Positions 21,494-33,379 are shown, counted from the stretch's first letter. The stretch is 64,000 bases of DNA from Parelaphostrongylus tenuis (GCA_019055375.1 JAHQIW010000220.1:1-64000), one strand, 5' to 3'. Notes: a model not told the origin generated them from the letters alone. Numbers and translations are program-made.

Positions 21494-21755
21494 CTTTAGC
21501 ACTTTATTTGACACGTCATTATAGTGTTTGTTTTCACTGTGTGAATCCCAGTACTTCTAGCATTCAATACGTTTTTCGCCTTCTTCTTGAACCGCATAGA
21601 ATACTGCTTGAACGAGTCTCCTTGCAATCTCGAGGATAGCCTTGCTGTGACGTTCCATAGGACGCTGTTGTTGACTACCGGTGAGAGGTGGGAGATGGTG
21701 CTCGCCTAGGCGAGCGTAGCGACGAGCATCACAACCACTCGCTCATGCCGCTCTA
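21494..21755 (-). repeat. tRNA-like SINE, second family
   Basis: The minus-strand head is GAGCGGCATGAGCGAGTGGTTGTG, matching an A-box, followed by 'gatgctcgtcgct' and a GC-rich body. Copies are at 27,663-27,778, 31,300-31,556 (minus), 35,510-35,650, 43,583-43,842 (minus) and, diverged, 54,183-54,345. All but the last share about 80 bp of flank before the head ('aattagttatctaattttac'), so the repeat may be larger than the SINE. Confidence 0.65.
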
Positions 21756-23089
21756 ACAGTAAAATTAGATAACTAATTCTCACATTAAAGAGCATCATTG
21801 TCTGCTACTTTCTGCCACCGTTCTGTAGGATTCCTGATCTGCTTGAAATAAAATTCCGTATCTTTTGAATCAAAAAACTCTTGACATACTTCTTCAGCTT
21901 TATCAAATGACTCAGTCCGACTCGCAAAAAAATGCTCTAGAGGTTCTTCGGTGAGAATGGCACGCTAGATGCTTGGAAAAGTCTTATAAGAAAGGCATAG
22001 AAGAATTGTAAGAGCATATTCTGAAGCAAACGGAAAGCACCAGAATACTTGTGAAAAACGTATGCAGAGTTACCTAAACAATGAGTTAGATGGAATTGTT
22101 GTCAAGAGTATCTGAGAAGTTATTGATGTTTTGAATATCCAGATCATGGCAAGTAGTTCTTCTTTACATTTCACTGAGGTGTAAGCTCGGCCAAGTCAGC
22201 AAATGATGAAACTGAGCCATTACATTCCAATGACGAGGCAGAGCATGGAGGAAATTTAATCCGCGATGAAGACGAGCAGTAACAGTACAGAGTATTGACA
22301 GGTACTATCGACAGTCCTTTACTTAGAAAAATTTTATCGATTTGAAGCTACTTGTGAGTTAACCCGGATTCTTTTTTTTTAAATACCTTTTGGCGACTGA
22401 TGTTCAGAATCTGGGTATTACTGGCAATGTCGAGTAGTTTATGGGTGTTCTGAATAAAGAGGAGCGCGCTACGTTTGTCCGACTGGCAAAAAGAGTTCTT
22501 CTCGACGGAAGCGGCATGACTGAGAATTGCTTCAAAAAATCTTGTTCAACTTGAGCACTTCATTACTTCCGCTTTTTATTTGGAAAATTTGCTAGATTCG
22601 CGATAGGAATACACTGGTAAAATTGGTAGACCAGTTTAAGTTGATATAAAAACGAGTATCTAGAGGGCATCAAAACGGCAGGTAAAATTTCTCTGAGAGT
22701 CAATGCCCTTGCAAAAAGAATACTCAAACATCCACTTTCAAACTCCTTGTTGAAATCTGCATAAATTCTACGGATAAAAAAACTAAACGCAAGCGAAAAT
22801 CCTTTCTTGACAGGTTGATCTCAGACTGCATTTGACGTAAGTGATGCACATTGCCCACCCATTTGCATTCCTTGCTGCTGGGCTTCATCAACGTCCCGTG
22901 GAAAACGGTAGGCCTGTTAACGAATTGTATACAACTCAGCAGAAAATTAGGTCGTGAGTCTTCTTTCACGACGTCGAAAGTAAGTGATTGATTAGAGGCC
23001 CATCAACCTGCGCTTTTGGAGTTCTAAAAGTTGCGAAATTTCTAAAGCGTAAAAGAGATAGTGGTATACTTCGGTTATCCTGTGATAGC

Positions 23090-23345
23090 GAGTGCTTGTG
23101 GCGCAGTGGTTAGTGGTGCTCTTCGTCGCACACAAATTCCAATGTTCGATCTCGCGCTCGTGGCTCACCAAGCCATCCAACCTTTCGGGGTCGTTAAATT
23201 GGTACCAGACTGGTCTCAGACTTGCCTGGGAGGATAAGCAGCATTGACTATGTACTACACTGACTATGCCATTAAAAAGGTCAGATATGCATTCAATCGC
23301 CTCAAACGAGGTTATAAAGATGACGAATGCATAGCGCACCCCTCA
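23090..23345 (+). repeat. tRNA-derived SINE
   Basis: Perfect A-box TGGCGCAGTGG at 23,099 and a B-box-like GTTCGATCTC at 23,144. The tail 'aaattggtaccagactggtctcagac' and 'atgcattcaatcgcctcaaacgagg' is shared with copies in B and C, hence inserted before the unit was amplified. Confidence 0.75.
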
Positions 23346-23553
23346 AAAATTGATCAACGCCGAGAACTTTACTCTTTGTCCCTTAGGAAAAAGAGAACAT
23401 TTGTGAATGAAGATGTTTGGTAATTGAAGAAAGAAAGATGGCACGCCCCTTGCCTTTCAACTATGTTAATGTTAGCGCTTCAACGTTCATTCGTAAAACC
23501 TCTTATTATTGCATTGAAGTCAGTGCTACTTCACAAACTTTGATGATTTTCAG

Positions 23554-23840
23554 ATGAGACTCGTCTTTACGTACATCTTCCTGGTCGTCGTCCTTATAGT
23601 CGTTGCCGTAAGCCAAGGGCAAAGTATTCGTATACCACCAACCTTTGGTGACCCAAGGAACATAGGATTAGTCATCATGGTGGCCAGAAGAACATGGAAA
23701 CGATTAGACATTATAGTGACCTCCTCATTCGATCTAGGATGAGCACAACAAAGAAACCAGAAAGTGCTCAACTCGAAAAAACGCAGCCGAGATCTAGAAG
23801 ATCGGGAGATTTTGGAGCGCCGATTGACAGAATTGGGTGA
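23554..23840 (+). pseudogene. secreted-peptide gene, copy A, frameshifted
   Basis: The ATG follows directly on a consensus acceptor (gatgattttcag). The leader MRLVFTYIFLVVVLIVVAV is intact. A ~36 bp imperfect tandem duplication near 23,660-23,740 (two versions of 'aacatagg..attag.cat.at.gtgacc') shifts the frame into a TGA at 23,740. The C-terminal codons (GDFGAPIDRIG, stop at 23,838) survive downstream in the original frame. AATAAA at 23,917 gives a complete 3' end. Unit B holds an intact version. Confidence 0.6.
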
Positions 23841-24647
23841 AAGAGACAGATTTTACTTGATTTTGTGAAACCCACTGGTGCAAGTGTTAGCTGTTGTATG
23901 CAAACAATTTCACAGAAATAAAGTTGCTTGCAAGAGTTTACGAGAGCGACGTCATCCCGATATTAGTCAATAAATTTCTGTTTTTATGATGAGTGCACAT
24001 TAAGCGGTTACTATACTGTTTCGATTTTTTTTTCGCTTATTCGAGAACAAACGAGGATTCAACCTCATTCGCTAGACAAAAATTTCGCATAGGAGCGTTA
24101 ACAATTATCCGAAAGCTCAAACCTCTGGCTAGAGCGGCATGTGGTTGGTTTTAAATATACGAAATAAAATTCTGTTTCACACAATCACGCTTTTTATCTC
24201 AATTATTTTTCGCTGGACTGAACTCCTTCCTTAGAGTGATGGCACTCATTCGATAGCACAAGTCTCGAAGAACTCAAAGTTGTGTTTGCTTTTGGAGAAG
24301 CTCTTTTGATAACTTAGTTCAATCATATAGCTTGTGTAAGTACACGAAAAGTCGCGTTCATCACTGCGCTGAATACTTCTTCGGAGACCCATATTTCTGA
24401 CCACTAGTTTGCTTAACGTCGATATTCCAAGCCTTTTACTCAAAATATCTATTCAACAATCAACAGCTCATAAAATTAACATTAACAGCAAAAATTACCC
24501 GACAAATTAGTGCCTGTCAATAGTTTGGCCTTATTGCCTGAAAAATCACATATTCTACAGTCAACAATTGGCACAATTTAGGAAAAGCAGTCCATCGACA
24601 CTTAAACAATATACATCATGATAATGTGAAATTTGCTATATAGCTCT

Positions 24648-25470
24648 TATTCCGAAGGCTCAGAACGCTTGCGAACCATTCTAAACAAAGAAAGTTCCTA
24701 CACAGACTGCGCCTTGTGGGTAATCGCTTAGTTTAAAGTCGAGCACTTGCGGAATTTTCTTCCTCTGCTAACTTTCGGTACCATTCACTGCAACGAACAC
24801 ACTCTTCTATGGTCTCAAGACGCGGTTTGTTGACGGCCGAAGAGCCATTTCTGATGGTAGGCAGCTGCCATACACCTTCATCTTGAAGTGAGCGAACGTT
24901 ACGTTACGCGCCCTAGCGTTTAGCATACATAGATCAGTGACCAAATGGAGAAATAGGCGAATGTACCTGAACCATGAGATTAATAATTTGAAGTAAAAAA
25001 GCAACGAAACGCGCTAACCATTTGTTTGTCCTCCTGGTGTATGAGCAGTGCGCAACCACCTGGTCGGTGAGGACGACGTACCCCTTTCTTTTATTACAAC
25101 TCACATTCGCCTCAAACTTTCCCTGTCGCTGGATCTATCGAGGAGCCATAGGCTATAGTGATGAGTGCAACTTATTTCTAGTCCATGAATCTAACCAACG
25201 TTACGCCGTTTTTATTCTTTACGGCAAACTGATGCTTCTTGTCTACTTTCTGCTTCATGAACTCCCTTGGCAATTCTTGTCTATTCTTTCAGCATGCATG
25301 CATGTCAATACGTGTTCCTCTGCAACAGTCTCTCAGCAAGAGATGCACTGGTGTACCAGTTGTCGGTGCGAAGTGTCTTCTTCATTTACTTATCAATGAG
25401 ATCCATGACAACACCTGCAACACTTAACAAGATTAATGGGTTTGCAAATTTCATGTTTTGCTGATGTTCA
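24648..25470 (-). pseudogene. piggyBac-like transposase remnant, copy A
   Basis: Minus-strand pieces match the copies in B and C. A stretch reads 'HGSSIDPA.GK', then the part that corresponds to the VDLTDQ region, and finally the start of the Cys-rich tail (24,807-25,004 frame containing FHLVTD-like and FAHFKMKVYGS). Several frameshifts and a truncated tail (about 24,680-24,800) make it inactive. The N-terminal half (RNase-H-fold first Asp) is not recognisable. Confidence 0.7.
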
Positions 25471-25989
25471 AATGCTCTAGAAATATTTATTCCAGCTATC
25501 TAGATTTTCATACAAAATATACCGCTAACAAATTCACCACCTTACGCAGAAAGTTGGTCTCTCGTTTATGGAATTATAAAACCTCACAATGATATTGGCA
25601 GAGCATTTCCAAGATTTGATCTGCAGACTATCAGTAACTTCACAATACCTACACTCCTAAACAATGAATAGAATTGCATTATAGAAGGTATATTTACTAT
25701 ATAATCTCTTATAATATCATTGGCTAATGTTGCAGAAGTAAATCCAGCATATTATTGAGCTTGATGCAATTGCCGATCCAACGATTTCTTCAAATATTAG
25801 GCTTCGCTTGCTTAGGAAGAACAAATATGTACACCTAAACAATAAAAGTTGGCATGCTGATACAATGACTAAACGGGAAATATGTATTAGTTAGTGGTTC
25901 TCCTAGAACCCGATCGTCCCTCCACTCTTAGAATTCTTTACTATCTGTAAGTACTCATTCTTCTCACGTGCGTTAACTCCGAATAATCG

Positions 25990-27515
25990 GAAATAAACGA
26001 ATGACTAGTATAATCTTAGTTGTAGTGAGCGTTATCGATGAACTAGTATCGAATACAGCATGCATTATCATTTTTGGTGTAAATTACTCACTGTCTTTAA
26101 TTTTTATTCACTATGATGGTTCCTGGGTCTTGTGTAAAACTATGGTAGATCAAAACTAGAGTTTTATCATTGTGGTATTCTCCATGCAATTCAATACAGT
26201 TGATTAATTTTCAGATACAGCCTAATTTTGTGATAAACAGGCGTTTTTCTCTATACAAGACTCTTATATCTGAACTAAAATCATATGAGCAAAGAGGTAA
26301 AACTTTTTTCTGTTAAAGTAATATGAAAATCCCAAAAATTTCCGCAAAACGGCGAAAGAACCTTGATAAAATAGCGAAATTTGAGTCTTTTGCTCTGCGC
26401 GCATCGATTTCTTTAGCCGTCCTTTAGGGGTTAAAGCATTCAGAAACAAAAATCCTGTGTGAGGAACATAAGTGCAACCCTACAGTCTCGATATTTGAAC
26501 CTAAAATTCATTATTCTATGGTACATTCAATAAACATTTAAGCAATAATGACCTCGAAGGAGAGGAGGCATAAAATTATAGGGACCCTGTGCTCGCAGTA
26601 GTAGTTCCAAAAAATTTACTAAATTTGTGAACATCTTTGGATTGATGCCAGCAACGCGCAGATATTTCAGAAATTCAATCGAGATGCTTCAATGTAAGTT
26701 ATCACTAGGTGGACGTGAAGTCTTCTTTCAACAAACATGAATAAAGTCGCAAGTCTTGGTGTGACAAAAGAGGATGAAAAGATCTTAGTTGATATAATGT
26801 GACTAATTAGTTGAAAAAAAGACGGAAGAAATCTTGCAGCTCCTCACAAGACTCAAGAAAGCAAGCATCCTTTCAAAAAGTCACCTGAAGAAATGTTCTA
26901 CGAAGGGCAAAAGAGTGTGAAAAACTCAGAATTCCAAACTCAACAGTATTAACGGTGGAAGACTCTAGAGTCTTAGCGGTGGGAAAACAAAGAAAAAAAA
27001 AGTTCCTAACTATGTAATTCACCTCTGTGGGTCGCTCAGCAGTAGTAAACGAGCTGGACAACAATCCTGTCGTTGTCATTTTTTACGAAACAGCATTAAG
27101 TTGTTTGAAACCTTGTCATGATTTCCGAAATTAACGTTTAGGTGAAGAGCATGCGTGATGCCAAAAGGTACAAGTTGAGGGGCTTTTTCAATGATATACG
27201 TGGTAATTGACACATCAGCCACTTGGGCATCCACATTCCGTCATTCCAGGGTATAAACCTAGTATTTGGCGTATGTAAGACAAATCACTCTATAATAAAG
27301 TGAAGAAGCACGAAATGACATTTTCAAAGCGTCACAATGCGCAATGAGTTCGACATGTTGTGCCGCTTCCAAAATTTTGTTATTCCATGTCGATGTCTAG
27401 AGCAGCTGAGGTTTTCAAAGCATCTAAATATGGAAAATTATCCGCAAAATGGAGGTTAATATTTGGAAACATGTAAGCAGGATGGCTGGTATGTTAATCA
27501 CCCGATAAAAGTCAC
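25990..27515. other. no recognisable gene
   Basis: AT-rich sequence between unit A and the next repeat cluster. Frames up to 68 codons lack any supporting signal. A 45 bp stretch at 27,517-27,562 is the reverse complement of filler sequence at 36,862-36,907 inside a PLE. Confidence 0.45.
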
Positions 27516-27662
27516 TTGTACTGAAGGTTTGGTTTTATCTATTTAAGATTAACTATCTAGATGTTAGGAAATAAATTGTGCCGTGGCAGAATAAACGGTG
27601 GCAGAAAGTAGCAGACAATGATGCTCTCTGCTTTGAAAATTAGTTATCTAATTTTACTGTTA

Positions 27663-27778
27663 GAGCGGCATGACTGAGTGGTTGTGATGCTCGTCGCTGC
27701 GCTCGAAGAGGCGAGCCCCATCTCCCAATTCTCGCCGATAGTCAACAACAGCATTCCATGGAACGCCAAAGCGAGGCT
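27663..27778 (+). repeat. tRNA-like SINE, second family, truncated
   Basis: Head GAGCGGCATGACTGAGTGGTTGTG. It breaks at about 27,778 where PLE 3' sequence begins ('aataaagctacaatgaataatacgttcag'). Confidence 0.6.
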
Positions 27779-28030
27779 ACAATGAAGCAAATAAAGCTAC
27801 AATGAATAATACGTTCAGGCTCTGAATAAGGCGTATTTGCCGAAACGTAAGCCACTATCAACCGCGAAATCCCATCGACCGGAAAGAAGAACAATCGATT
27901 GGGAAAAAGATACCAGCCTCGTGAAGCTTTCAATAAAGCTTAGTTTTCTGAACTTTTCTTCTCATTTCCAAAGTTTTTTATTATTAACATGCCAAAGTTT
28001 CAAGAGAGTCGGTCTTTCGACTTGTCAATA
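27779..28030 (+). mobile_element. PLE 3' terminal fragment
   Basis: Matches the 3' ends at 29,400-29,660 and, inverted, 28,610-28,790 and 30,565-30,735. Order: a hammerhead-like motif (27,818-27,854, with CTGAATA for CUGANGA), 'cccatcgaccggaaagaagaacaatcgattggg', 'ctcgtgaagctt'. It belongs to the family with GIY-YIG at 28,978-29,313. Confidence 0.65.
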
Positions 28031-28560
28031 TAATTGATTGATTGCCAAATTGAGTATGATTGTACAGTCAACCACGCTTTTCTCTATACAAGGCTAAACC
28101 AAAAGAATATGGGCGAGTAGAGATATTCGGTGCTGCTCCATTATGGCGACGCCACTTGAGGCCTTCGGTAAAAACGTATTCCTTGCTGTTAACTGACGAA
28201 GTATGACTAGCTGAGAGCTTAAGTCAAGTGAATTTTGAAGGTATATTTTATTTCTTATATTGCTTGTTTTCAATGCCGTACCACTCAAAATGAGATTTCG
28301 CTTCACATTTGAAGATTTGTCGCCTGGTGATAAAAGTTTTTCATAACAAAATCTTATTCATTAGATAGAGCAACTCTTTCTGATTAATAAAATTTGTTTG
28401 CTCTTTAGAAAGAACTTCTTAGAGCTCTGTAAGTCACGCAAGAAGAGTGGGTCTCACACATTTGAAATATCGCTGTTTTCCGCAAACGTTCAGGAACAGA
28501 GTGTTTTTCAATCTTTCCATGTTCCTTCTTAGCTTAATCAATAGCTCAAATCTTAACAAT
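28030..28560 (+). repeat. inverted duplication, partner at 41,800-42,340
   Basis: Reverse complement of 41,800-42,340. Minus-strand frame 28,306-28,094 and plus-strand frame 41,986-42,246 encode near-identical peptides (ILSGTALKTSN, NTFLPKASSG). Whether this is a real protein remnant is unknown. Flanks are PLE ends on both copies. Confidence 0.75.
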
Positions 28561-28609
28561 TCCAGCGACATACTTAAGTTCTAAATGCAACTTTTAGTTT
28601 TGAAAATGA

Positions 28610-29375
28610 GAAGGAAAGCTTAGAAAACTAATCTTTATTTAAAGCTTCACGAGGTTGGTATCTTTTCCCAATCGATTGCTCTTCTTTCCGGTCGATGGGT
28701 TTTCTCGATTGCTTGTGGCTGACGTTTCGGCAAATATGCCTTCTTCAGAGCCTGAACGTATTATTCGTTGCAGCTTTATTTATATGACTATACAATAAGG
28801 AAAGAGAAAAAAAATTATTTGAAAATCTAAGGTATTGTAAGCGACAATCGATTAAGGAAAACCACTCACCTTGCCATCTAATCCAGGGACTACCTATGTT
28901 GTTAGCGCCAGGGTGACGTATGAACCCGCCCCATGTCACTAGGTCAAACTATGCATAGGTGTCAGCTGGGACCCATGCTAGAAAATTATTCTGAGATAAG
29001 GTGCCATATGGTTGGTTATGTTAAGGCACTCTCCCTTTTTGTTCATTTGCGGGTATTTGGAATTTATCCAAAAAGCTTCAAGGGTCTTTCGCGCGGATGT
29101 CTTTGGTTCGTGCCCTAGGATTTTGACTACTACCTCGAAGTCGTCATCGTTGTGTCTTTGAATCCTGTGTGTACCTAGAGGTTTACATGGGTATTTATTT
29201 GCTTTCCCATCTAGGTGCTCTTTAATGCGGATGTGAAGTGGTCTGCCTGTTTCGCCAATATATTCATCACCACATGTCTTACAAGAGATTAGGTATATTG
29301 CACCTACGCTCATGCAATCGCCGTCTCTACCGTTGGGGCAAATAACGCAGTCCTTCGTATTACATAGACGGGAGT
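28610..29375 (-). mobile_element. Penelope-like element, 3' half with GIY-YIG
   Basis: The minus-strand frame 29,313-28,978 (111 codons) carries a GIY-YIG-type domain: IYLISC..CGDEYIGETGRPLHIRIKEH, then a conserved downstream block ending APYLRIIF and stop. Upstream, 29,375-29,315 has the end of the linker (VCPNGRDGDC-like). Downstream lies ~190 bp of 3' UTR, a hammerhead motif (28,717-28,752) and the 'cgaccggaaagaag' tail. The catalytic Tyr/Arg/His-bearing segments look intact in this fragment, but no RT is attached, so it cannot move by itself. Confidence 0.88.
28717..28752 (-). ncRNA. PLE hammerhead ribozyme, core intact
   Basis: Minus strand: stem I GGCT with AGCC, CTGAAGA, stem II GGC-ATATTT-GCC, GAAAC, then GTC with cleavage expected after C. 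The stretch ACGT between core and cleavage site is self-complementary with no hairpin loop, as in minimal hammerheads that work as dimers. PLE-encoded hammerheads of this type are known. Confidence 0.75.
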
Positions 29376-29399
29376 ATTGGACGCCGTTTTCTTTTTTCC

Positions 29400-29660
29400 C
29401 TTATTATATAGTCATATAAATAAAGCTACAACGAATAATACGTTCATGCTCTGAAGAAGGCGCATTTGCCGAAACGTCAGCCACAAGCAATCGCGAAAAC
29501 CCATCGACCGGAAAGAAGAACAATCGATTGGGAAAAGATACCAACCTCGTGAAGCTTTAAATAAAGATTAGTTTTCTAAGCTTTTCTTCTCATTTTCAAA
29601 GTTTTATATTATTAACATGCCGAGGTTTCAAGAAAGTCGGTCTTTCGAGTTGTTACAAAA
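29400..29660 (+). mobile_element. PLE 3' terminal fragment, opposite orientation
   Basis: Begins 'atagtcatataaataaagctac', carries a hammerhead motif at 29,447-29,482 (CTGAAGA and GAAAC intact; stem I reduced by one pair) and the 'accggaaagaag' tail. Adjacent and inverted to the element at 28,610-29,375, which fits the inverted end fragments often seen at PLE 5' truncation points. Confidence 0.7.
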
Positions 29661-29679
29661 CTTTTAGTTTGTTGTGACA

Positions 29680-30560
29680 GCCAAAATAAAAGTATTTTTA
29701 GAAACCATTCGATAGTATAAATTCTGCTGATTCCAGTGATGTTTTTGGTTTTCCGGAAGGACTTCTTATAGAGCTATAATAGGTTAGGGAGCGCAATGCA
29801 GCGACGGCACCTAGCCACCAAGTATTGTTAGGTATGTGGATAGCATTTCGCCATACTGGCTCCTGAAGCCATCTCAGCAATCCCCACGTTGATTAGTCAT
29901 TACAAGTCAAGTGCCTTCAACTGTCTTTTGATTCTCATTGATCTCACTTGATCATGAGCATTTTCGCTTCTCCAAGCACTGAAAAAAGCCGCAATGCTCC
30001 TGCAAAGACACGGTGTGTTACAATCCAAACGTCTGTGCAAGAAAGGGCATCCAGTAAAGCTTTTTGATTCAAAAATGTGAAAAATCACTGTAGTCGACAG
30101 CAGAAACAACCTCAAAGTACTGCTATTTTAAAGGTTCGAGGAAACATTGATTTGTCAACATGCTTTTGTGTAAAGGATACAAATTATAATAGGAACAATT
30201 GTACATGATCGCCTGTGTGAGTCGGTGAAACAAAAAACAAACCAGATTGAAGAGGCGCGAGTTTACTTGTCATCAAAGTTCAAATCATTGTAATCCGACA
30301 GTAAAACAAAAAATTAGACAAGAGAGTATTTAATGCGGTTTCGAATTATGCTGTGTTTATTCCACTTTTTCTACGAGACGAGTAATCACAAAAGCGAGAA
30401 AAAAGTTGAACAAAGTAGCTTGTTGCACATATAAATTGTTGAATTTACTCCCTGGTCACTGGAGAACTTTTCAACTTCCAATTAAGCGCTGGTTTAATGT
30501 ACAATCATACTCAATCCGGCAATCAATCACTTATATTAACAAGACGGAAGACCGACTTTC
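29680..30560 (+). repeat. inverted duplication, partner at 40,900-41,725
   Basis: Reverse complement of 40,900-41,725. Anchors: 'ggttagggagcgcaatgcagcgacggc' at 29,785 against 41,630, 'gattagtcattacaagtcaa' at 29,892 against 41,500, 'taaattgttgaatttactccctggtcactgg' at 30,432 against 40,940. No protein is recognised in either copy. Confidence 0.8.
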
Positions 30561-30564
30561 TTGA

Positions 30565-30735
30565 ATTCTCGGCATGTTGATAAAGCTCAGAAAATTGGTA
30601 TCCTTTTTCCCAATCAATTGTTCTTCTTTCCGTTCAATGGGTTTTCGCGGTTGCTTGCGGCTGACGTTTCGGCAAATACGCCTTCTTCAGAGCCTGAACC
30701 AACAATTCGTTATAGCTTTATTTATCTCTTTTTGT
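30565..30735 (-). mobile_element. PLE 3' terminal fragment with hammerhead
   Basis: The minus strand carries the hammerhead at 30,659-30,694 (stem I GGCT/AGCC, CTGAAGA, GGCGTATTTGCC, GAAAC, GTC) and the 'ccattgaacggaaagaagaacaattg' tail. The core looks complete. Confidence 0.7.
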
Positions 30736-31295
30736 AATCCGAAAAAATCTGCAGCACTACTTTTGTTTCATTTGGTGTACGCTTTCTGAGTTTGACTTAC
30801 TAAATTTCTGATAATCTCATTTGGAAAAGAGGCAAAGAGCATTGCTGAATAAGACGATAATGGCTTAGCTGGTTGAAGCAGCAGAAATGTGCTGATTTGT
30901 ATGGGAGCTATGATAATAAACGATCAGTCAGATGGTGAAGACGGTGATTACCACATGATTGATGAGGAGAAAACTGCAGATGGCATCTTAAGTTTTATTC
31001 CTGAGCGGACTATTGTTATAACACAGTGAGAATGGCGTGTCAATGTTCAGTGCTGATTGTTCATGCGTTGTCAGTGTGTTTGCTAATGAAGAGTTCTTTT
31101 TTTCATTTGGACTTTTGCGTTAAGTAGGATTTCCATGTTTCATTTGATGACCACCAAAGCCGTTTTGGAGAACATTATTCTAGATGATCAGGCGTACATC
31201 CTTTGCAAATGTATTGCAAGAACATGACTTGAGATTGAGCAGCAAACTTTAGAAAAATTTCGTAAGTTTCGTTTTATGCGCAAATTAACAGCCAA
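30735..31295 (+). repeat. direct repeat of 43,010-43,580
   Basis: About 560 bp conserved between the two places. The plus strand contains an acidic open stretch (at 43,200-43,312 reading DQSDGEDCDYNRSDEEKTA and ILSFIPERTIVITQ, stop). The minus strand contains a basic one (43,109-42,960, VELRKRTRKEAEKVLLDFFG). Either may be a transposon protein remnant. I do not recognise a family. Confidence 0.6.
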
Positions 31296-31299
31296 ATTT

Positions 31300-31556
31300 T
31301 TAGCACTTTATTTGACCCGTCATCACAGTGTTTTTTTTTCATTGTGCGAATCCCCGTTCTTCTAGCATTCAATTCGTTTTTTCGCCTTCCTTTTGAACGG
31401 CATAGAATACTGGTTGAACAAATCTTGCAATCTCAAGGATACCCTTGCTGTGGCGTTCTATGGAATGCTGTTGTTGACTATCGGCGAGAATTGGGAGATG
31501 GGGCTCGCCTCCGCGAGCGCAGCGACGAGCATCACAACCACTCAGTCATGCCGCTC
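31300..31556 (-). repeat. tRNA-like SINE, second family
   Basis: Full-length member with the conserved head-side flank continuing to 31,676. There it joins abruptly to inverted unit B sequence, so this junction marks a rearrangement. Confidence 0.6.
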
Positions 31557-31799
31557 TAACAGTAAAATTAGATAACTAATTTTCAAAGCATAGAGCATCA
31601 TTGTCTGCTACTTTCTGCCACCGTTCTGCAACATTCCTAATGTGCTCGAGATAAAATTCCGTCTCTTTTTGCGTAAGGTGTTGAATTTGCTATCCGTATA
31701 TTTTGTATGAAATATTGAATAGCTGGAATAAATATTTTTCTAAAGCATTTGAACATCAGCAAAACATGAAATTTGCAAACTCACTGATCTCGTCAAGTG

Positions 31800-32618
31800 T
31801 TGTAGAAGGTTTTTTTCATGGACCTCATTGATGAGTAAGTGAAGGAAGACACTTTGTACCGACAATTGGTACACAGTGTATCCTTGGCTGAGAGACTGTT
31901 GCAGTGGAACACGTACTTGACAGGAACATGCAGAAAGAATAGACAAGAATTGACAAGGGAGTTCATGAAGCAGAAAGTAGACAAGGAGCATCAGTTTGCC
32001 GTACAGAATAAAAGCGACGTAACGTTGCTTAGAATTATGGACAAGAAAGAAGTGACACACATCACTACAGCGCATGGCTCCTCGATAGATCCACCAACGG
32101 GAAAGTTGAGGCTAACGTGAGTTGCAATAAAAGAAAGCGACACGTCGACCTCACCGACCAAACGGTTGCGCACTGCTCATACATCAGGAGGACAAATAAA
32201 TGGTTGGGGAGTTCGTTGCTTTCTTACTTTACAATATCCAGTCTCATAGTTTATGTACGTTCGCCTAATGTTCCATTTGGTTACTGATTTATGTGTGCAA
32301 AACGCTAGGGCGGTGTGCGAAGAGCGCGTGAGGAACGTAGCGTTTGCCCACTTCAAGATGAAGGTGTATGGCAGCTATCTACCATCAGAAATAGCTCTTC
32401 GGCCGTCAACGAACCGCGTTTTGGAGACGAAAGGAGAGCGTGTTCGTTGCACTGAATGTTACCGAAAGTTAGCAGAGGAAGAAAATTCCGCAAGGGCTCG
32501 ACAAAAAACTAAGCGAGTACACACGAGGTGCACTCTGTGTGAGAACTTTCTCTGTTTAGAATGGTTCAATATCACCCATGCAAAATGTGGTCGCAAGCGT
32601 TCTAAGTCTTCGGAATAA
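31800..32618 (+). pseudogene. piggyBac-like transposase remnant, copy B
   Basis: Cut-and-paste DDE transposase remnant. The frame 31,839-32,120 has SLAERLLQWNTYLTGTCRKN and DKKEVTHITTAHGSS, the core DDE_Tnp_1_7 region following the second catalytic Asp, whose YVDN-like context is lost by frameshift near 31,855. A second frame covers the region with LTDQ. The frame 32,253-32,618 gives the C-terminal Cys-rich domain with CTECYRKL and CTLCENFLC, plus a later His and Cys, ending in a TAA. The N-terminus is missing, replaced by the rearranged SINE junction at 31,676. It is inactive but the best-preserved tail of the three. Confidence 0.82.
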
Positions 32619-33373
32619 GAATTATTGAGTATATTTCAAGTATCGTGATACATATTGTCTAAGTGTCGATGAATTGTTTTTTTAGAATGTGCCAATTGTT
32701 GACTGTAGAACATATGATTTTTCAGGCCATAAGAGCAAACTGTTGACAGGTACTAATTTGTCGGGTAAATTTTTGCTGTTAATGTTGATTTTATGCGTTG
32801 TTGATTGTTGAATAGACATTTCGAGTAAAAGGCTTAGAACATCGGCGTTAAGCAGACTACTGGTCAGAAATATGGGTCTGCGAGGAAGTATTCAGCGATG
32901 AACGCAGCTTTTCGTGCACTTGCTCCAGCTATGTATTAGAACTACTTCATAAAAACAGCTTTTCCAAAAGCAAACATATTTTTGAGTTCTTCGAGAATTG
33001 TGTTATCGAATGAGTGCCATGAACTAAGGAAGGAGTATAGTCTAGCGAAATAAAAAAAAAAATACAGAATTGAGATAAAAAACGCGTGAATGCGTGAAAC
33101 AGAATTCTATTCTGGATTTTACAGCATTTCTAGAGGGTATTTTACGAAACCGACCACATGCCGCTCTAGCCAAAGCTTCGAGCTTTTGAATGACTGTTAA
33201 TGCTCCTATGCGAAATTCTTGTCCAGCGAGTAGGGTCGAATACTCGTTTGTCCACGGATAAGCGAAAAGAATCGAAGCAGTATAGTAACCGCTTAGTGTT
33301 CATTCATTATGAAAACAAAAATTTATTGACTAATATCGGAATGACGTCGTTCCTGTAAACTATTGCAAGCAAC

Positions 33374-33379
33374 TTTATT
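33374..33379 (-). promoter_or_regulatory. poly(A) signal of secreted-peptide gene B
   Basis: AATAAA on the minus strand, 77 bases after the stop codon; conserved in copy A and changed to AATAGA in copy C. Confidence 0.5.

Larger units (their letters stand above)
21494..25990 (+). repeat. amplified unit, copy A
   Basis: Aligns along its length with C (43,583-48,200, same orientation) and, up to 25,549, with B (31,677-35,650, inverted). It contains, in order, an inverted tRNA-Ser-like SINE, a decayed coding stretch (22.0-22.6 kb), a tRNA-derived SINE, the secreted-peptide gene remnant, the dispersed repeat (24,055-24,320) and a minus-strand piggyBac-like transposase remnant. No clear terminal repeat of its own could be defined; the shared SINE at the left edge recurs inverted at 27,663. 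Confidence 0.85.
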
